A stretch of 64,000 nt of DNA from Melastoma dodecandrum (lineage: Eukaryota; Streptophyta; Magnoliopsida; Myrtales; Melastomataceae). The stretch covers positions 10,043,902 through 10,107,901 of the forward strand of contig JARUPY010000474.1 of assembly GCA_029817715.1 (NCBI GenBank). The letters are read 5' to 3'. The notes beneath the pieces are model-generated. The model ran no database searches. It saw nothing but the letters and a program-made list of their open reading frames with translations, and was not told where the DNA came from. The position numbers and the translations under genes were made by a program. Within the stretch, counting starts at the first letter, position 1. Each line of letters starts with the position of its first letter. Shown here one piece after another: positions 1-12,100 of this stretch.

Positions 1-194
1 TATAAGAAAAAGTTACAAAAAAAAAACAATGCTTAATCAGAGAATACTAACAAAGTATACTCGAAGAAAATACCAAAGCAAAAACAATATAATGTTAAAC
101 TAAGAACAAGGTAGCAAACAAATTTTTGTTATTGTGATTGTGTGTCTTACACTTTCTTTTAAGAATCATATTTTGACGAAAACATTCACCTTCA
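1..194. other. AT-rich flank, nothing recognised
   Basis: This stretch is AT-rich and shows no similarity to the satellite that fills the rest of the window. It has A-runs near its start and no open frame of note. I recognise no gene, RNA or repeat terminus in it. Because a decayed Ty3/gypsy reverse-transcriptase segment follows directly on the + strand, this may be more of the same eroded element, but nothing in the bases shows that. Confidence 0.5.
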
Positions 195-540
195 TATGTA
201 AGCTACTCTCTACTACGACATTAACTTCTTTCAAGTTTTATTATACTTCATACTTATCTTTCATAAAGTCTATCTAGACATACATGAAATAGTCAACGTC
301 ACTATGTATTTGCAGCCGCCTTTTGATGGATGTATCCCTTGACATAACATGTTTGAGTGGATCAACTGCAAGCTCTTCTGCCCTATACTTAGACTCCTCA
401 TTTGGTCGCTAGTGAGCTTTATTGTACTGACAACTTACAAAGATGTTGTTGACGTTTACTTCCGACTGTGGAAGACCCTTGAGCATCTACTTACTCATCA
501 CGGTCTTCAATTTGTAAAAGCCAACGTGTCAAAGTTGTGC
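195..540 (+). pseudogene. Decayed Ty3/gypsy reverse-transcriptase fragment
   Basis: With several frame slips, the + strand can be read as the central part of an LTR-retrotransposon reverse transcriptase. A block near 218-245 resembles the D-L-x-x-G-Y region. 261-305 resembles the segment leading to G-H-Y-x-F. 350-385 resembles F-G-L-x-N-A-P-x-x-F. 433-450 reads TYKDVV at the place of the catalytic Y/F-x-D-D box, so the first Asp is replaced by Lys and one extra codon is present. 463-489 reads RLWKTLEHL, typical of the segment after that box. About 30 bp of extra sequence sits near 312-345. No protease, integrase or LTR is visible, and the catalytic site is broken, so this is a dead fragment. 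The match was made by eye. It could be any Ty3/gypsy lineage; I cannot tell whether it is a centromere-targeting CRM chromovirus. The fragment stops where the satellite begins. Confidence 0.55.
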
Positions 541-555
541 ACGATGCACAACTTT
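531..555. repeat. Perfect inverted repeat at the retroelement/satellite edge
   Basis: Arms AAAGTTGTGC (531-540) and GCACAACTTT (546-555) are perfect reverse complements around a 5-base loop ACGAT. The right arm is the normal start of a satellite monomer. The left arm equals the same satellite bases in inverse orientation, so the array may begin with a tiny fold-back. Alternatively the left arm belongs to the retroelement and the symmetry is chance. Confidence 0.75.
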
Positions 556-889
556 GCGTAAGTTGTGCGCGGGGTTCCTCATTGTGCACATGAACTCATT
601 CCAACGGAAGGGACCTGAATGTCGAATGTAGAACTCTAATTTTGAATAGTTTGGAAAACATTTGGGGATCATTTAGGCTTCGAAAAATGCAAGTTCGGAA
701 GTACCAAGGATCGGAGCATGCTGGATGCACAACTTTGCGTAAGTTGTGCCCGGGGTTCCTCATTGTGCACATGAACTCATTCCAACGAAAGGGACCCGAA
801 TGTGGAATGTAGAACTCCAACTTTGAATAGTTTGGGAAACATTTGAGGATCATTTAGGCTTTGAAAAATGTAAGTTCAGAAGCACGAAA

Positions 890-906
890 GTTCGGATCAT
901 GCGGGA
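890..906 (+). other. CENP-B-box-like motif, first intact copy in the 181-bp array
   Basis: GTTCGGATCATGCGGGA fits NTTCGNNNNANNCGGGN, the positions essential for mammalian CENP-B binding. The usual form in later monomers is GTTCGGAGCATGCGGGA, for example at 1071-1087. The copy in the first monomer (GATCGGAGCATGCTGGA, near 710-726) is disrupted. Type a monomers read GAGCCTGCGGG and lose the essential central A, for example at 1244-1260. The motif match is direct. Binding by any protein is inference, because plants have no accepted CENP-B orthologue. Confidence 0.8.
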
Positions 907-3900
907 TGCACAACATTGCGTAAGTTGTGCGCGGGGTTTCTCATTGTACTCATGAGCTCATTCCAATGATATAGACCCGAATCTCAGATGAATAACTGTT
1001 GTTATGAATAATTTGGGAATTATTTGGGGATCGTTTTGGGTTCGAAAAATGTATGTTTGGAAGCACGAATGTTCGGAGCATGCGGGATGTACGTGAGCTG
1101 TGCGCGGGGTTCCTCATTGTTCACATGAACCCATTCAAAAGAAATGGACCCGAATCTCGAACGTATAACTTTTGTATTGATTAGTTTAGGAGACATTTGT
1201 GGGTCGTTTAGGCTTCGGAAAATGCAAGTTTGGAAGCACGAAAGTTCGGAGCCTGCGGGATGCACGCCTTTGCGTATGTTGTGCACGGGGTTTCTCATTG
1301 TGCGCATGAACTCATTCCAACGAAACGGACCTGAATCTCGAATGAATAACCCTTGTTTTGAATAGTTTGAAAAACAATTGTGGATTGTTTTGGCTTCGGA
1401 ACATTCAAGTTCGGAAGCACGAAAGTTCGGAGCATGCGGGATGCACAACTTTGCGTCAGTTGTGCCCGGGGTTCATCATTGTTCCCATGAACTCATTCCA
1501 ACGAAAGGGACCCGTATGTCGAATGTAGAACTCCAATTTTGAATAGTTTGGAAAACATTTGGGGATCATTTAGGCTTCGGAAAATGCAAGTTTGGAATAA
1601 CGAATGTTCGGAGCATGCGGGATGCACAACATTGCGTAAGTTGTGCGCGGGGTTTCTCATTGTGCTCATGAGCTCATTCCAACGATATGTACCCGAATCT
1701 CAGATGAATAACTGTTGTTATGAATAGTTTAGGAACTATTTGGGGATCGTTTTGGGATCGAAAAATGCATGTTCGGAAGCACGAATGTTCGGAGCATGTG
1801 GGATGTACAACTTTGTGTAAGTAGTGCGCAGGGTTCCTCATTGTTCACATTAACCCATTCCAACGAAATGGACGCGAATCTCGAATGTATAACTCTTGTA
1901 TTGAATAGTTTGGGAGACATTTGGGGATCGTTTAGGCATCGAAAAATGCAAGTTTGGAAGCACGAAAGTTCGGAGCCTGCGGGATGCACACCTTTGCGTA
2001 AGTTGTGCGCGGGGTTTCTCATTGCGCGCATCAACTCATTCCAACGAAACGGACCTCAATCTTGAATGAATAACCCTTGTTTTGAATAGTTTGAGAAACA
2101 ATTGGGGATTGTTTTGGCTTCGGAACATTCAAGTTTGGAAGCACGAAAGTTCGGAGCATGCTGGATGCACAATTTTGCGTAAGTTGGGGCCGGGGTTCCT
2201 CATTGTGCCCATGAACTCATTCCAACAAAAGGGACCCGAATGTCGAATGTAGAACTCCAATTTTGAATAGTTTATGCTTCGGAAAATGTAAGTTCGATAG
2301 CACAAAAATTCGGAGCATGCGGGATGCACAACATTGCGTAAATTGTGCGCGGGGTTTCTCGTTGTGCTCATGGGCTCATTCCAACGATATGGGCCCGAAT
2401 CTCAGATGAGTAACTGTTGTTATGAATAGTTTGGGAGCTATTTGGAGATCGTTTTGGGTTCGGAAAATGCATGTTCGGAAGCACGAATGTTCGGAGCATG
2501 CGGGATGTACAACTTTGTGTAACCTGTGTGCGGGGTTCCTCATTGTTCACATGAACCCATTCCAACGAAATGGACCCGAATCTCGAATGTATAACTCTTG
2601 TTATGAATAGTTTGGGAACTATTGGGGGATCGTTTTGGGTTCGGAAAATGCATGTTCGGAAGCACGAATGTTTGGAGCATCCGGGATTTACAACTTTGCG
2701 TAAGCTGTGCGCGAGGTTCCTTATTGTTCACATGAAACCATTCCAACGAAATGGACCCGAATCTCGAATGCATAACTGTTGTGTTGAATAGTATGGGAGA
2801 CATTTGGGCATCGTTTATGCTTCGAAAAATGCAAGTTTGGAAGCACGAAAGTTCGGAGCCTGCGGGATACACACCTTGGCGTAAGTTGCACACGGGGTTT
2901 CTCATTGTGCGCATGAACTCATTCCAAAGAAATGGACCTGAATCTCGAATGAATAACCCTTGTTTTGAATAGTTTGAGAAACAATTGGGGATTGTTTTGG
3001 CTTCGGAACATTCAAGTTCGGAAGCACGAATGTTCGGAGCATGCGGGGTGCACAACTTCGCGTAAGTTGTGCCAAGGGTTCCTCATTGTGTGGATGAACT
3101 CATTCCAACGAAAGGGACCCGAATGTCGAATGTAGAACTTCAATTTTGAATAGTTTGGGAAAAATTTGGGGATAATTTAGGTTTCGAAAAATGCAAGTTC
3201 GGAAGCACAAAAGTTCGGAGCATGCGGGATGCACAACATTGCCTAAGTTGTGCGCGGGGTTTTTCATTGTGCGCATGAGCTCATTCCAACGATATGGACC
3301 CGAATCTCGGATGAATAACTGTTGTTATGAATAGTTTGGGAACTATTTGGGGATCATTTTGGGTTCAGAAAATGTATGTTCGAAAGCACGAATGTTCGGA
3401 GCAAGCGGGATGTAAGCGTAAGCTGTGCGCGGGGTTCCTCATTGTTCACATGAACCCATTCCAACGAAATGGACCCGAATCTCGAATGTATAACTCTTGT
3501 ATTGAATAGTTTGGGAGTCATTTGAGGATCGTTTAGGCTTCGGAAAATGCAAGTTTGGAAGCACGAATGTTCGGAGCCTGCGGGATGCACACCTTTGCGT
3601 AAGTTGTGAACGGGTTTTCTCATTGTGCGCATGAACTCATTCCAACAAAACGAGTGGAATCTCGAATGAATAACCCTTGTTTTGAATAGTTTAGGAAGCA
3701 ATTGACGATTGTTTTGGCATCGGAACATTCAAGTTCGGAAGCACGAAAGTTCGGAGCATGCGGGATGCACAACTTTGCGTCAGTTGTGCCCGGGGTTCCT
3801 CATTGTGCCCATGAACTCATTCCAACGAAAGGGACCCGAATGTCGAATGTAGAACTCCAATTTTGAATAGTTTGGGAAACATTTGGGGATCATTTAGGCT

Positions 3901-6900
3901 TCGGAAAATGCAAGTTCGGAAGAACGAATGTTCGGACCATGCGGGATGCACAACATTGCGTAAGTTGTGCGCGGGGTTTCTCATTGTGCTCGTGAGCTCA
4001 TTCCAACGATATGGACCGGAATCTCAGATGAATAACCATTGTTTTGAATAGTTTGGAAACTATTTGGGGATCGTTTTGGGTTCGGAAAATGCTTGTTGGG
4101 AAGCACGAATGTTCGGATCATGCGGGATGGACAACTTTGCGTAAGCTGTGCGCGGGGTTCCTCATTGTTCACATTAACCCATTCCAACAAAATGGACCCG
4201 AATCTCGAATGTATAACTCTTGTATTGAATAGTTTGGGAGACATTTGGGGATCATTTAGGCTTCGAAAAATGCAAGTTTGGAAGCACGAATGTTCGGAGC
4301 CTGCGGGATGCACACTTTTGCGTAAGTTGTGCACGGGGTTTCTCATTGCGCGCATGAACTCATTCCAACGAAACGGACCTCAATCTTGAATGAATAACCC
4401 TTGTTTTGAATAGTTTGAGAAACAATTGGGGATTGTTTTGGCTTCGGAACATTCAAGTTCGGAAGCACGAAAGTTCGGAGCATGCGGGATGCACAACATT
4501 GCGTAAGTTGTGCCCGGGGTTCCTCATTGTGCCCATGAACTCGTTCCAACGAAAGGGACCCGAATGTCGAATGTAGAACCCCAATTTTGAATAGTTTTGG
4601 AAAAATTTGGGGATCATTTAGGCTTCGGAAAATGCAAGTTCGGTAGCACAAAAGTTCGGGGCATGCAAGATGCACAACAATGCGTAAGTTTTGCGCGGGG
4701 TTTCTCATTGTGCTCATGAGCTCATTCCAACAATATGGACCCGAATCTAAGATGAATAACAGTTGTTATGAATAGTTTGGGAACTATTTTGGGATCGTTT
4801 TGGGTTCGGAAAATGCATGTTCGGAAGCACGAATGTTCGGAGCATGCGGGATGTAAGCGTAAGCTGTGCGCTGGGAATTGTTCACATGAACCCATTCCAA
4901 CGAAATGGACCCGAATCTCGAATGTACAACTCTTCTATTGAATAGTTTGGGAGTCATTTGGAGATCGTTTAGGCTTCGGAAAATGCAAGTTTGGAAGCAC
5001 GAATGTTCGGAGCCTGCGGGATGCACACCTTTGCGTAAGTTGTGAACGGGTTTTCTCATTGTGCGCATGAAATCATTCCAACGAAATGGAGCGGAATCTC
5101 GAATGAATAACCCTTGTTTTGAATTGTTTAGGAAGCAATTGGCGATTGTTTTGGCTTCGGAACATTCAAGTTCGGATGCACGAAAGTTCGGAGCGTTCGG
5201 GATGCACAACTTTGCGTAAGTTGTGCCCGGGGTTCCCCATTGTGCACATCAACTCATTCCAACGAATGGGACCCGAATGTCGAATGTAGAACTCTAATTT
5301 TGAGTCGTTAGGGAAATATTTGGGAGTCATTTAGGCTACGAAAAATGCAAGTTCGAAAGCACGAAAGTTCTGAGCATGCTGGATGCACAACATTGCGTAA
5401 ATTGTGCGCGGGGTTTCTCATTGTGCTCATGGGCTCATTCCAACGATATGGGCCCGAATCTCAGATGAATAACTATTGTTATGAATAGTTTGGGAACTAT
5501 TTGGGGATCGTTTTGGGTTCGGAAAATGCATGTTCGGAAGCACGAATGTTCGGAGCATGCGGGATGTACAACTTTGCGTAAGCTGTGCGCGGGGTTCCTC
5601 ATTGTTCACGTGAATCCATTCCAACGAAATGGACCCGAATCTCGAATGTATAACTCTTGTATTGAATAGTTTGGGAGACATTTGGGGATCGTTTAGGCTT
5701 CGAAAAATGCATGTTTGGAAGCACGAAAGTTCGGAGGTTGCGGGATGCACGCCTTTGCGTAATTTGTGCACGGGGTTTCTCATTGTGCCCATGAACTCAT
5801 TACAACGAAAGGGACCCGAATGTCGAATGTAGAACTCGAATTTTGAATAGTTTGGGAAACATTTGGGGATCATTTAGGCTTCGAAAAATGTAAGTTCGGA
5901 AGAACGAATGTTCGGAGCATGCGGGATGCACAACATTGCGTAAGTTGTGCGCGTGGTTTCTCATTGTGTTCCTGAGCACATTCCAACGATATGGACCGGA
6001 ATCTCAGATGAATAACTATTGTTATGAATAGTTTGGGAACTATTTGGGGATCGTTTTGGGTTCGGAAAGCATGTTCGGATGCACGAATGTTCGGAGCATG
6101 CGGGATGTACAACTTTGCGTAAGCTGTGCACAAGGTTCCTCATCATTGACATGAACCCATTCCAACGAAATGGACCCGAATCTCGAATGTTTAATTCTTG
6201 TATTGAATAGTTTGCAAGACCATTGTGGATCATTTGGGCTTCGAAAAATGCATATTTGGAAGCACGGAAGTTCGGAGCCTGCGGATGTACACCTTTGCGT
6301 CAGTTGTGCACGGGGTTTCTCATGGTGTGCAAGATCTCATTCCAACGAAATGGACCTGAATCTCAAATGAATAACCCTTGTTTTGAATAGTTTGGGAAAC
6401 ATTTGGGGATTATTTTGGCTTCGAAACATTCAAGTTCGGAAGAACAAAGGTTTGGAGCATGCGGGATGCACAACTTTGCGTAAGTTGTGCGCGGGGTTCG
6501 TCATTGTGCTCCTGAACTAATTCCAACGAAAGGGACCCGAATGTCGAATGTAGAACACCAATTTTGAATCGTTTGGGAAATAACTGGGGATCATTTAGGC
6601 TTCGGAAAATGCAAGTTCGGAAGCACAAAAGTTCGGAGCATGCTGGATGCACAACATTGCATAAATTTTCCGCGAGGTTTTGTCGTTGTGCTCATGGGTT
6701 CATTTCAAGGATATGGGCCCGAATATCTGATGAATAACTGTTGTTATGAATCGTTTGGGAGCTATTTGGAGATTGTTTTGGGTTCGAAAAATGCATGTTC
6801 AGAAGCACGAAAGTTCGGAGCACGCGGGATGTACAACTTTGCGCAAGCTGTGTACGGGGATCCTCATTGTTCACATGAACCCATTCCAACAAAATGGACC

Positions 6901-9150
6901 CGAATCTCGAATGTATAAGTCTTGTATTGAAAAGTTTGGGAACTATTGGGGGATCTATTTGGATTCGGAAAATGCATGTTCGGAAGCACGAATGTTCGGA
7001 GCATCCGGGATGTACAACTTTGCGTACGCTGTGCGCGGGGTTCCTTATTGTTCACATGAAACCATTCCAACGAAATGGACCAGAATCTCGAATTAATAAC
7101 TGTTATGTTGAATAGTTTGGGAGATATTTGGGGATCGATTAGGCATCGAAAAATGCAAGTTTGGAAGCACGAAAGTTCGAAGCCCTCGGGATGCACAACT
7201 TTGCGTAAGTTGTGCTCGGGGTTTCTCATTGTGGGCATGAACTCATTCCAACGAAACGGACCTGAATCTCGAATGAATAACCCTTGTTTTAAATAGTTTG
7301 AGAAATAATTGGGGATGATTTTGGCTTCGGAACATTCCAGTTCGGAAGCACGAATGTTCGGAGCATGCGGGTTGCACAACTTTGCGTTAGTTGTGCCCGG
7401 GGTTCCTCATTGTGCGGATGAACTCATTCCAACGATAGGGACCCGAATGTCGAATGTAGAACTCCAATTTTAAATAGTTTGGGAAACATTTGGAGATCGT
7501 TATGGTTTCGAAAAATTCAAGTTCGGAAGCACGAAAGTTCGAAGCATGCGGGATGCGCAACATTGCGTAAGTTGTGCGCGGGGTTTCTCATTGTGCGCAT
7601 TGGTTCATTCCAATGATATGGACCCGAATTTCAATTGAATAACTGTTGTTATGATTAGTTTGGGAACTATTTGGGAATCGGTTTGGGTTCAGAAAATGCA
7701 CCTATGGAAGCACTAATGTTCGTAGCATGCGGGATGTACAACTTTGCGTAAGCTGTGCGCGGGGTTCCTCATTATTCACATGAACCTATTCCAACGAAAT
7801 GGACCCGAATCTCGAATGTATAACTCTTGTATTGAATAGTTTGGGAGACATTTGGGGATCGTTTAGGCTTCGAAAAATGCTTGTTTGGAAGCACGAAAGT
7901 TCGGAGCCTGCGGGATGCACGCCTTTGCGTAAGTTGTGCATGGGGTTTCTCATTGTGCTCATGGACTCATTCCAACGATATGGACCCGAATCTCGAATGA
8001 ATAATAACCCTTGTTTTGAATAGTTTGTGAAACATTTGGGGATTTTTTTGGCTTCGAAGCAATCAAATTCGGAAGCACGAATGTTCGGAGGATATGGGAT
8101 GCACAACTTTGCATAACTTGTGCGCGGGGTTCCTCATTGTGCACATGAACTCATTCCAACAAAAGGGACCCGAATGTCGAATGTAGAACTCTAATTTTGA
8201 ATAGTTTGGGAAACATTTGGGGATCATTTAGGCTTCGAAAAATGCAAGTTCGGAAGCACGAAAGTTCGGAGCATGCGGGATGCACAACATTGCGTAAGTT
8301 GTGCGCGGGGTTTCTCATTGTGCTCATGGACTCATTCCAACGATATGGACCCGAATCTCATATGAATAACTGTTGTTATGAATAGTTTTGGGAACTATTT
8401 GGGGATCGTTTTGGGTTCGAAAAATGTATGTACAGAAGTACGAATGTTCGGAGCATGCGGGATGTACAACTTTGCGTAAGCTGTGCGCGGGGTTCCTCAT
8501 TGTTCACATGAACCCATTCCAACGAAATGGACCCGAATCTCGAATGTATAATTCTTGTATTGAATAGTTTGGAAAGCCTTTGGGGATTGTTTGGGCTTCG
8601 GAAAATGTAAGTTTGGAAGCACGAAAGTTTGGAGCCTGCTGGATGTACACCTTTGCTTAAGTTGTGCATGGGGTTTATCATGGTGCGCAAGAACTCATTC
8701 CAACGAAACGGGCCCGAATCTCGAATGAATAACCCTTGTTTTGAATAGTTTGGGAAAAATTTGGGGATTGTTTTGGCTTCGAAACATTCAAGTTCGGAAG
8801 CACGAATGTTCGGAGCATGCGGGATGCACAACTTTGCGTAAGTTGTGCGCGGGGTTCCTCATTGTGCACGTGAACTCATTCCAGCGAAAGGGACCCGAAT
8901 GTCGAATGTGGTACTCGAATTTTGAATAGTTTGAGAAATAATTGGGGATCATTTGGGCTTCGGAAATGCAAGTTCGGCAGCACGAAAGTTCGGAGCATGC
9001 GGGATGCACAACATTGCGTAAGTTGTGCGCGGGGTGTCTCATTGTGCACATTAATTCATTCCAACGAAAGTGATCCGAATGTCGAATGGAGAACCCCAAT
9101 TTTGAATAGTTTTGGAAATATTTGGTGATCATTTAGGCTTCGAAAAATAT

Positions 9151-9173
9151 GTGGAGCATTCGGGATGCTCCAC
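9151..9173. repeat. Private perfect hairpin in one damaged monomer
   Basis: Arms GTGGAGCAT and ATGCTCCAC are perfect reverse complements around TCGGG. The ordinary monomer reads TTCGGAGCATGCGGGATGCACAAC here, which is only a poor palindrome. This copy has lost about 23 bp upstream and carries several clustered substitutions that together make the symmetry perfect. The clustering suggests templated repair rather than independent mutations. Confidence 0.7.
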
Positions 9174-12100
9174 ATTGCGTAAGTTGTGCGCGGGGTTTCT
9201 CATTGTGCTCATGAGCTCATTCCAACGATACAGACCCCAATCTCATTATGAATAGTTTTGGGAACTATTTGGTGATCTATTTGGGTTCGGAAAATGCACG
9301 TTCGAAAGCACGAAAGTTCGTAGCCTGCGGGATGCACGCCTTTGCGTAAGTTGTGCATGGGGTTGCTCATTGTACTCATGGACTCATTCCAACGATATGG
9401 ACCCGAATCTCATATGAATAACAGTTGTTATGAATAGTTTTGGGAACTATTTGGGGATCGTTTTGGGTTCGAAAAATGCATGTATGGAAGCACGAATGTC
9501 CAGAGCATGCAGGATGTACAACTTTGCGTAAGCTGTGCACGGGGTTCCTCATTGTGCACATGAACTCATTCCAACGAAAGGGACACGAATGTCGATTGTA
9601 GAACTCTAATTTTGAATCGTTTGGGAAGCATTTGGGGATCATTTAGGCTTTGGAAAATGTAAGTCCGAAAGCACCAAGGTTAGGAGCATGTGGGATGCAC
9701 AACTTTGGGTATGTTGTGCCTGGGGTTCCTCATTGTACACATGAATTCATTCCAACGAAAGGGACCCGAATGTCGAATGCGGAACACCAATTTTAAATAG
9801 TTTGGGAAACATTTGGGGGTCATTTACGCTTCGGAAAATGCAAGTTCGGAAGCACGAAAGTTCGAAGCAAGCTGGATGCACAACATTGTTGTGTAAGTTT
9901 TGCGCGGGGTTTCTCGTTGTGCTAATGAGCTTATTCCAACAATCGAATCTCAGATGAATAACTGTTCTTTTGAATAGTTTGGGAACTATTTGGGGACATT
10001 TTGGGTTCGAAAATGCATGTTCGGAAGCAGAATGTTCGGAGCATGCGGGATGTACAACTTTGCGTAAGCTGTCCGCGGGGTTCCTCATTGTTCACATGAA
10101 CCCATTTCAACGAAATGGACCCGAATCTCGAATATATAAATCTTGTATTGAATAGTTTGGGGGACTTTAGGGATCGTTTAGGCTTTGAAAAATGCATGTT
10201 TGGAGACACGAAAGTTCGGAGCCTGCGGGATGTACACCTTTGCGTAAGTTGTGCAGTGGGTTCTCATGGTGCGCAAGCACTCATTCTAACGAAACAGTCC
10301 TGAATCTAGAATGAATAATAACCCATGTTTTGAATAGTTTGGGAAACATTTGGGGATTGTTTTGGCTTCGAAGCGATCAAATTCAGAAGCACGAATGTTC
10401 GGAGGATATGGGATGCACAACTTTGCGTAACTTGTGCGCGGGGTTCCTCATTGTGCACATCAACTCATTCCAACGAATGGGACCCGAATGTCGAATGTAG
10501 AACTCTAATTTTGAACAGTTTGGGAAAAAATTGGGGTTCATTTAGGCTTCGAAAAATTCAAGTTATGAAGCCCCAAGGTTCGGAGCAGGCGAGATGCACA
10601 ACTTTGCGTAAGTTGTGCCCGGGATTCCTCATTGTGCACATTATCTCATTCCAAAGAAAGTGATCCGAATGTCGAATGTAGAACTCTAATTTTGAATTGT
10701 TTGGGAAACATTTGGGGATCATTTAGGCTTCGAAAAATGCAAGTTCGGAAGCACGAATGTTCGGAGCTTGCGGGATGCACAACATTGCGTAAGTTGTGCG
10801 CGGGGTTTCTCATTGTTCTCATGTGCTCATTCCAACGATATGGACCCGAATCTCAAATGAATAACTGTTGTTATGATTAATTTGGGAACTATTTGAGGAT
10901 CGTTTTGGGTTCGGAAAATGCATGTTCGGAAGCACGAATGTTCGGAGCATGCGGGATGTACCACTTTGTGTAAGCTGTGCGCGGGGTTCCTCATTCTGCA
11001 CATGAATCCATTCCAACAAAATGGACCCGAATCTCGAATGTATAATTCTTGTATTGAATAGTTTGGAAGGCCTTTGGGGATTGTTTGGGCTTCGGAAAAT
11101 GCATGTTGGGAAGCACGAAGGTTCGGCGCCTGCTGGATGTACACCTTTGCGTAAGTTGTGCACGGGGTTTGTCATGGTGTGCAAGAACTCATTCCAACGA
11201 AATGGACCCGAATGTCGAATGTGGAAGTGCAACTTTGAATAGTTTGGGAAACATTTGAGGATCATTTACGCTTCGGAAAATGCAAGTTCGGAAGCACAAA
11301 AGTTCGGAGCATGCAGGATGCACAACATTACGTAAGTTGTGCGCAGGGTTTCTCATTATGCTTACGAGCTTATTCCAACAATATGGACCCGAATCTGAGA
11401 TGAATAACTGTTGTTATGAAGAGTTTGGAAACTATTTGGGGACGTTTTCGGTTCGAAAAATGCATGTTCGGAAGCACGAATGTTCGGAGCATGCGGGCTG
11501 CACAACTTTGCGCAGGCTGGGCGCGGGGTTCCTCATTTTTCACATGAACCCATTCCTACGAAATGGACCCGAATCTCGAATGTATAACTCTTGTACTGGA
11601 TAGTTTGGGAGACATTTGAGGATCATTTAGGCTTCAAAAAATGAAATGCAACCTTTGCGTAAGTTGTGAACAGGGTTTCTCAATGTGCTCTTGAGCTTAT
11701 TCCCACGATATGGACCCGAATCTCAGATGAATAACTGTTGTTATGAATAGTTTGGGAACTATTTGGGGATCGTTTTGGGTTCGAAAATTGCACGTTCGGA
11801 AGCACGATTGTTCGGAGCATGCGGGATCTACAACTTTGCGTAAGCTGTGCGCGGGGTTCCTCAATGTTCACATGAACCCATTCCAACGAACTGGACCCAA
11901 ATCTCAAATAAATAACTCTTGTGTTGAATAGTTTGGGAGACATTTGGGGATCGTTTAGGCTCCGAAAAATGCTAGTTTGGAAGCACGAAAGTTCGGATCC
12001 TACGGGATGCACACCTTTGCGTAAGTTGTGCACGGGGTTTCTCTTTGTGCGCACGAGCTCATTCCAACGAAACAGACCTAAATCTCGAAAGAATAACCCT

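Noticed and set aside
1..194. LTR or promoter in the AT-rich flank
   Set aside because: I see no TG...CA termini, target-site duplication, primer-binding site or convincing TATA arrangement. AT-richness alone is not evidence.
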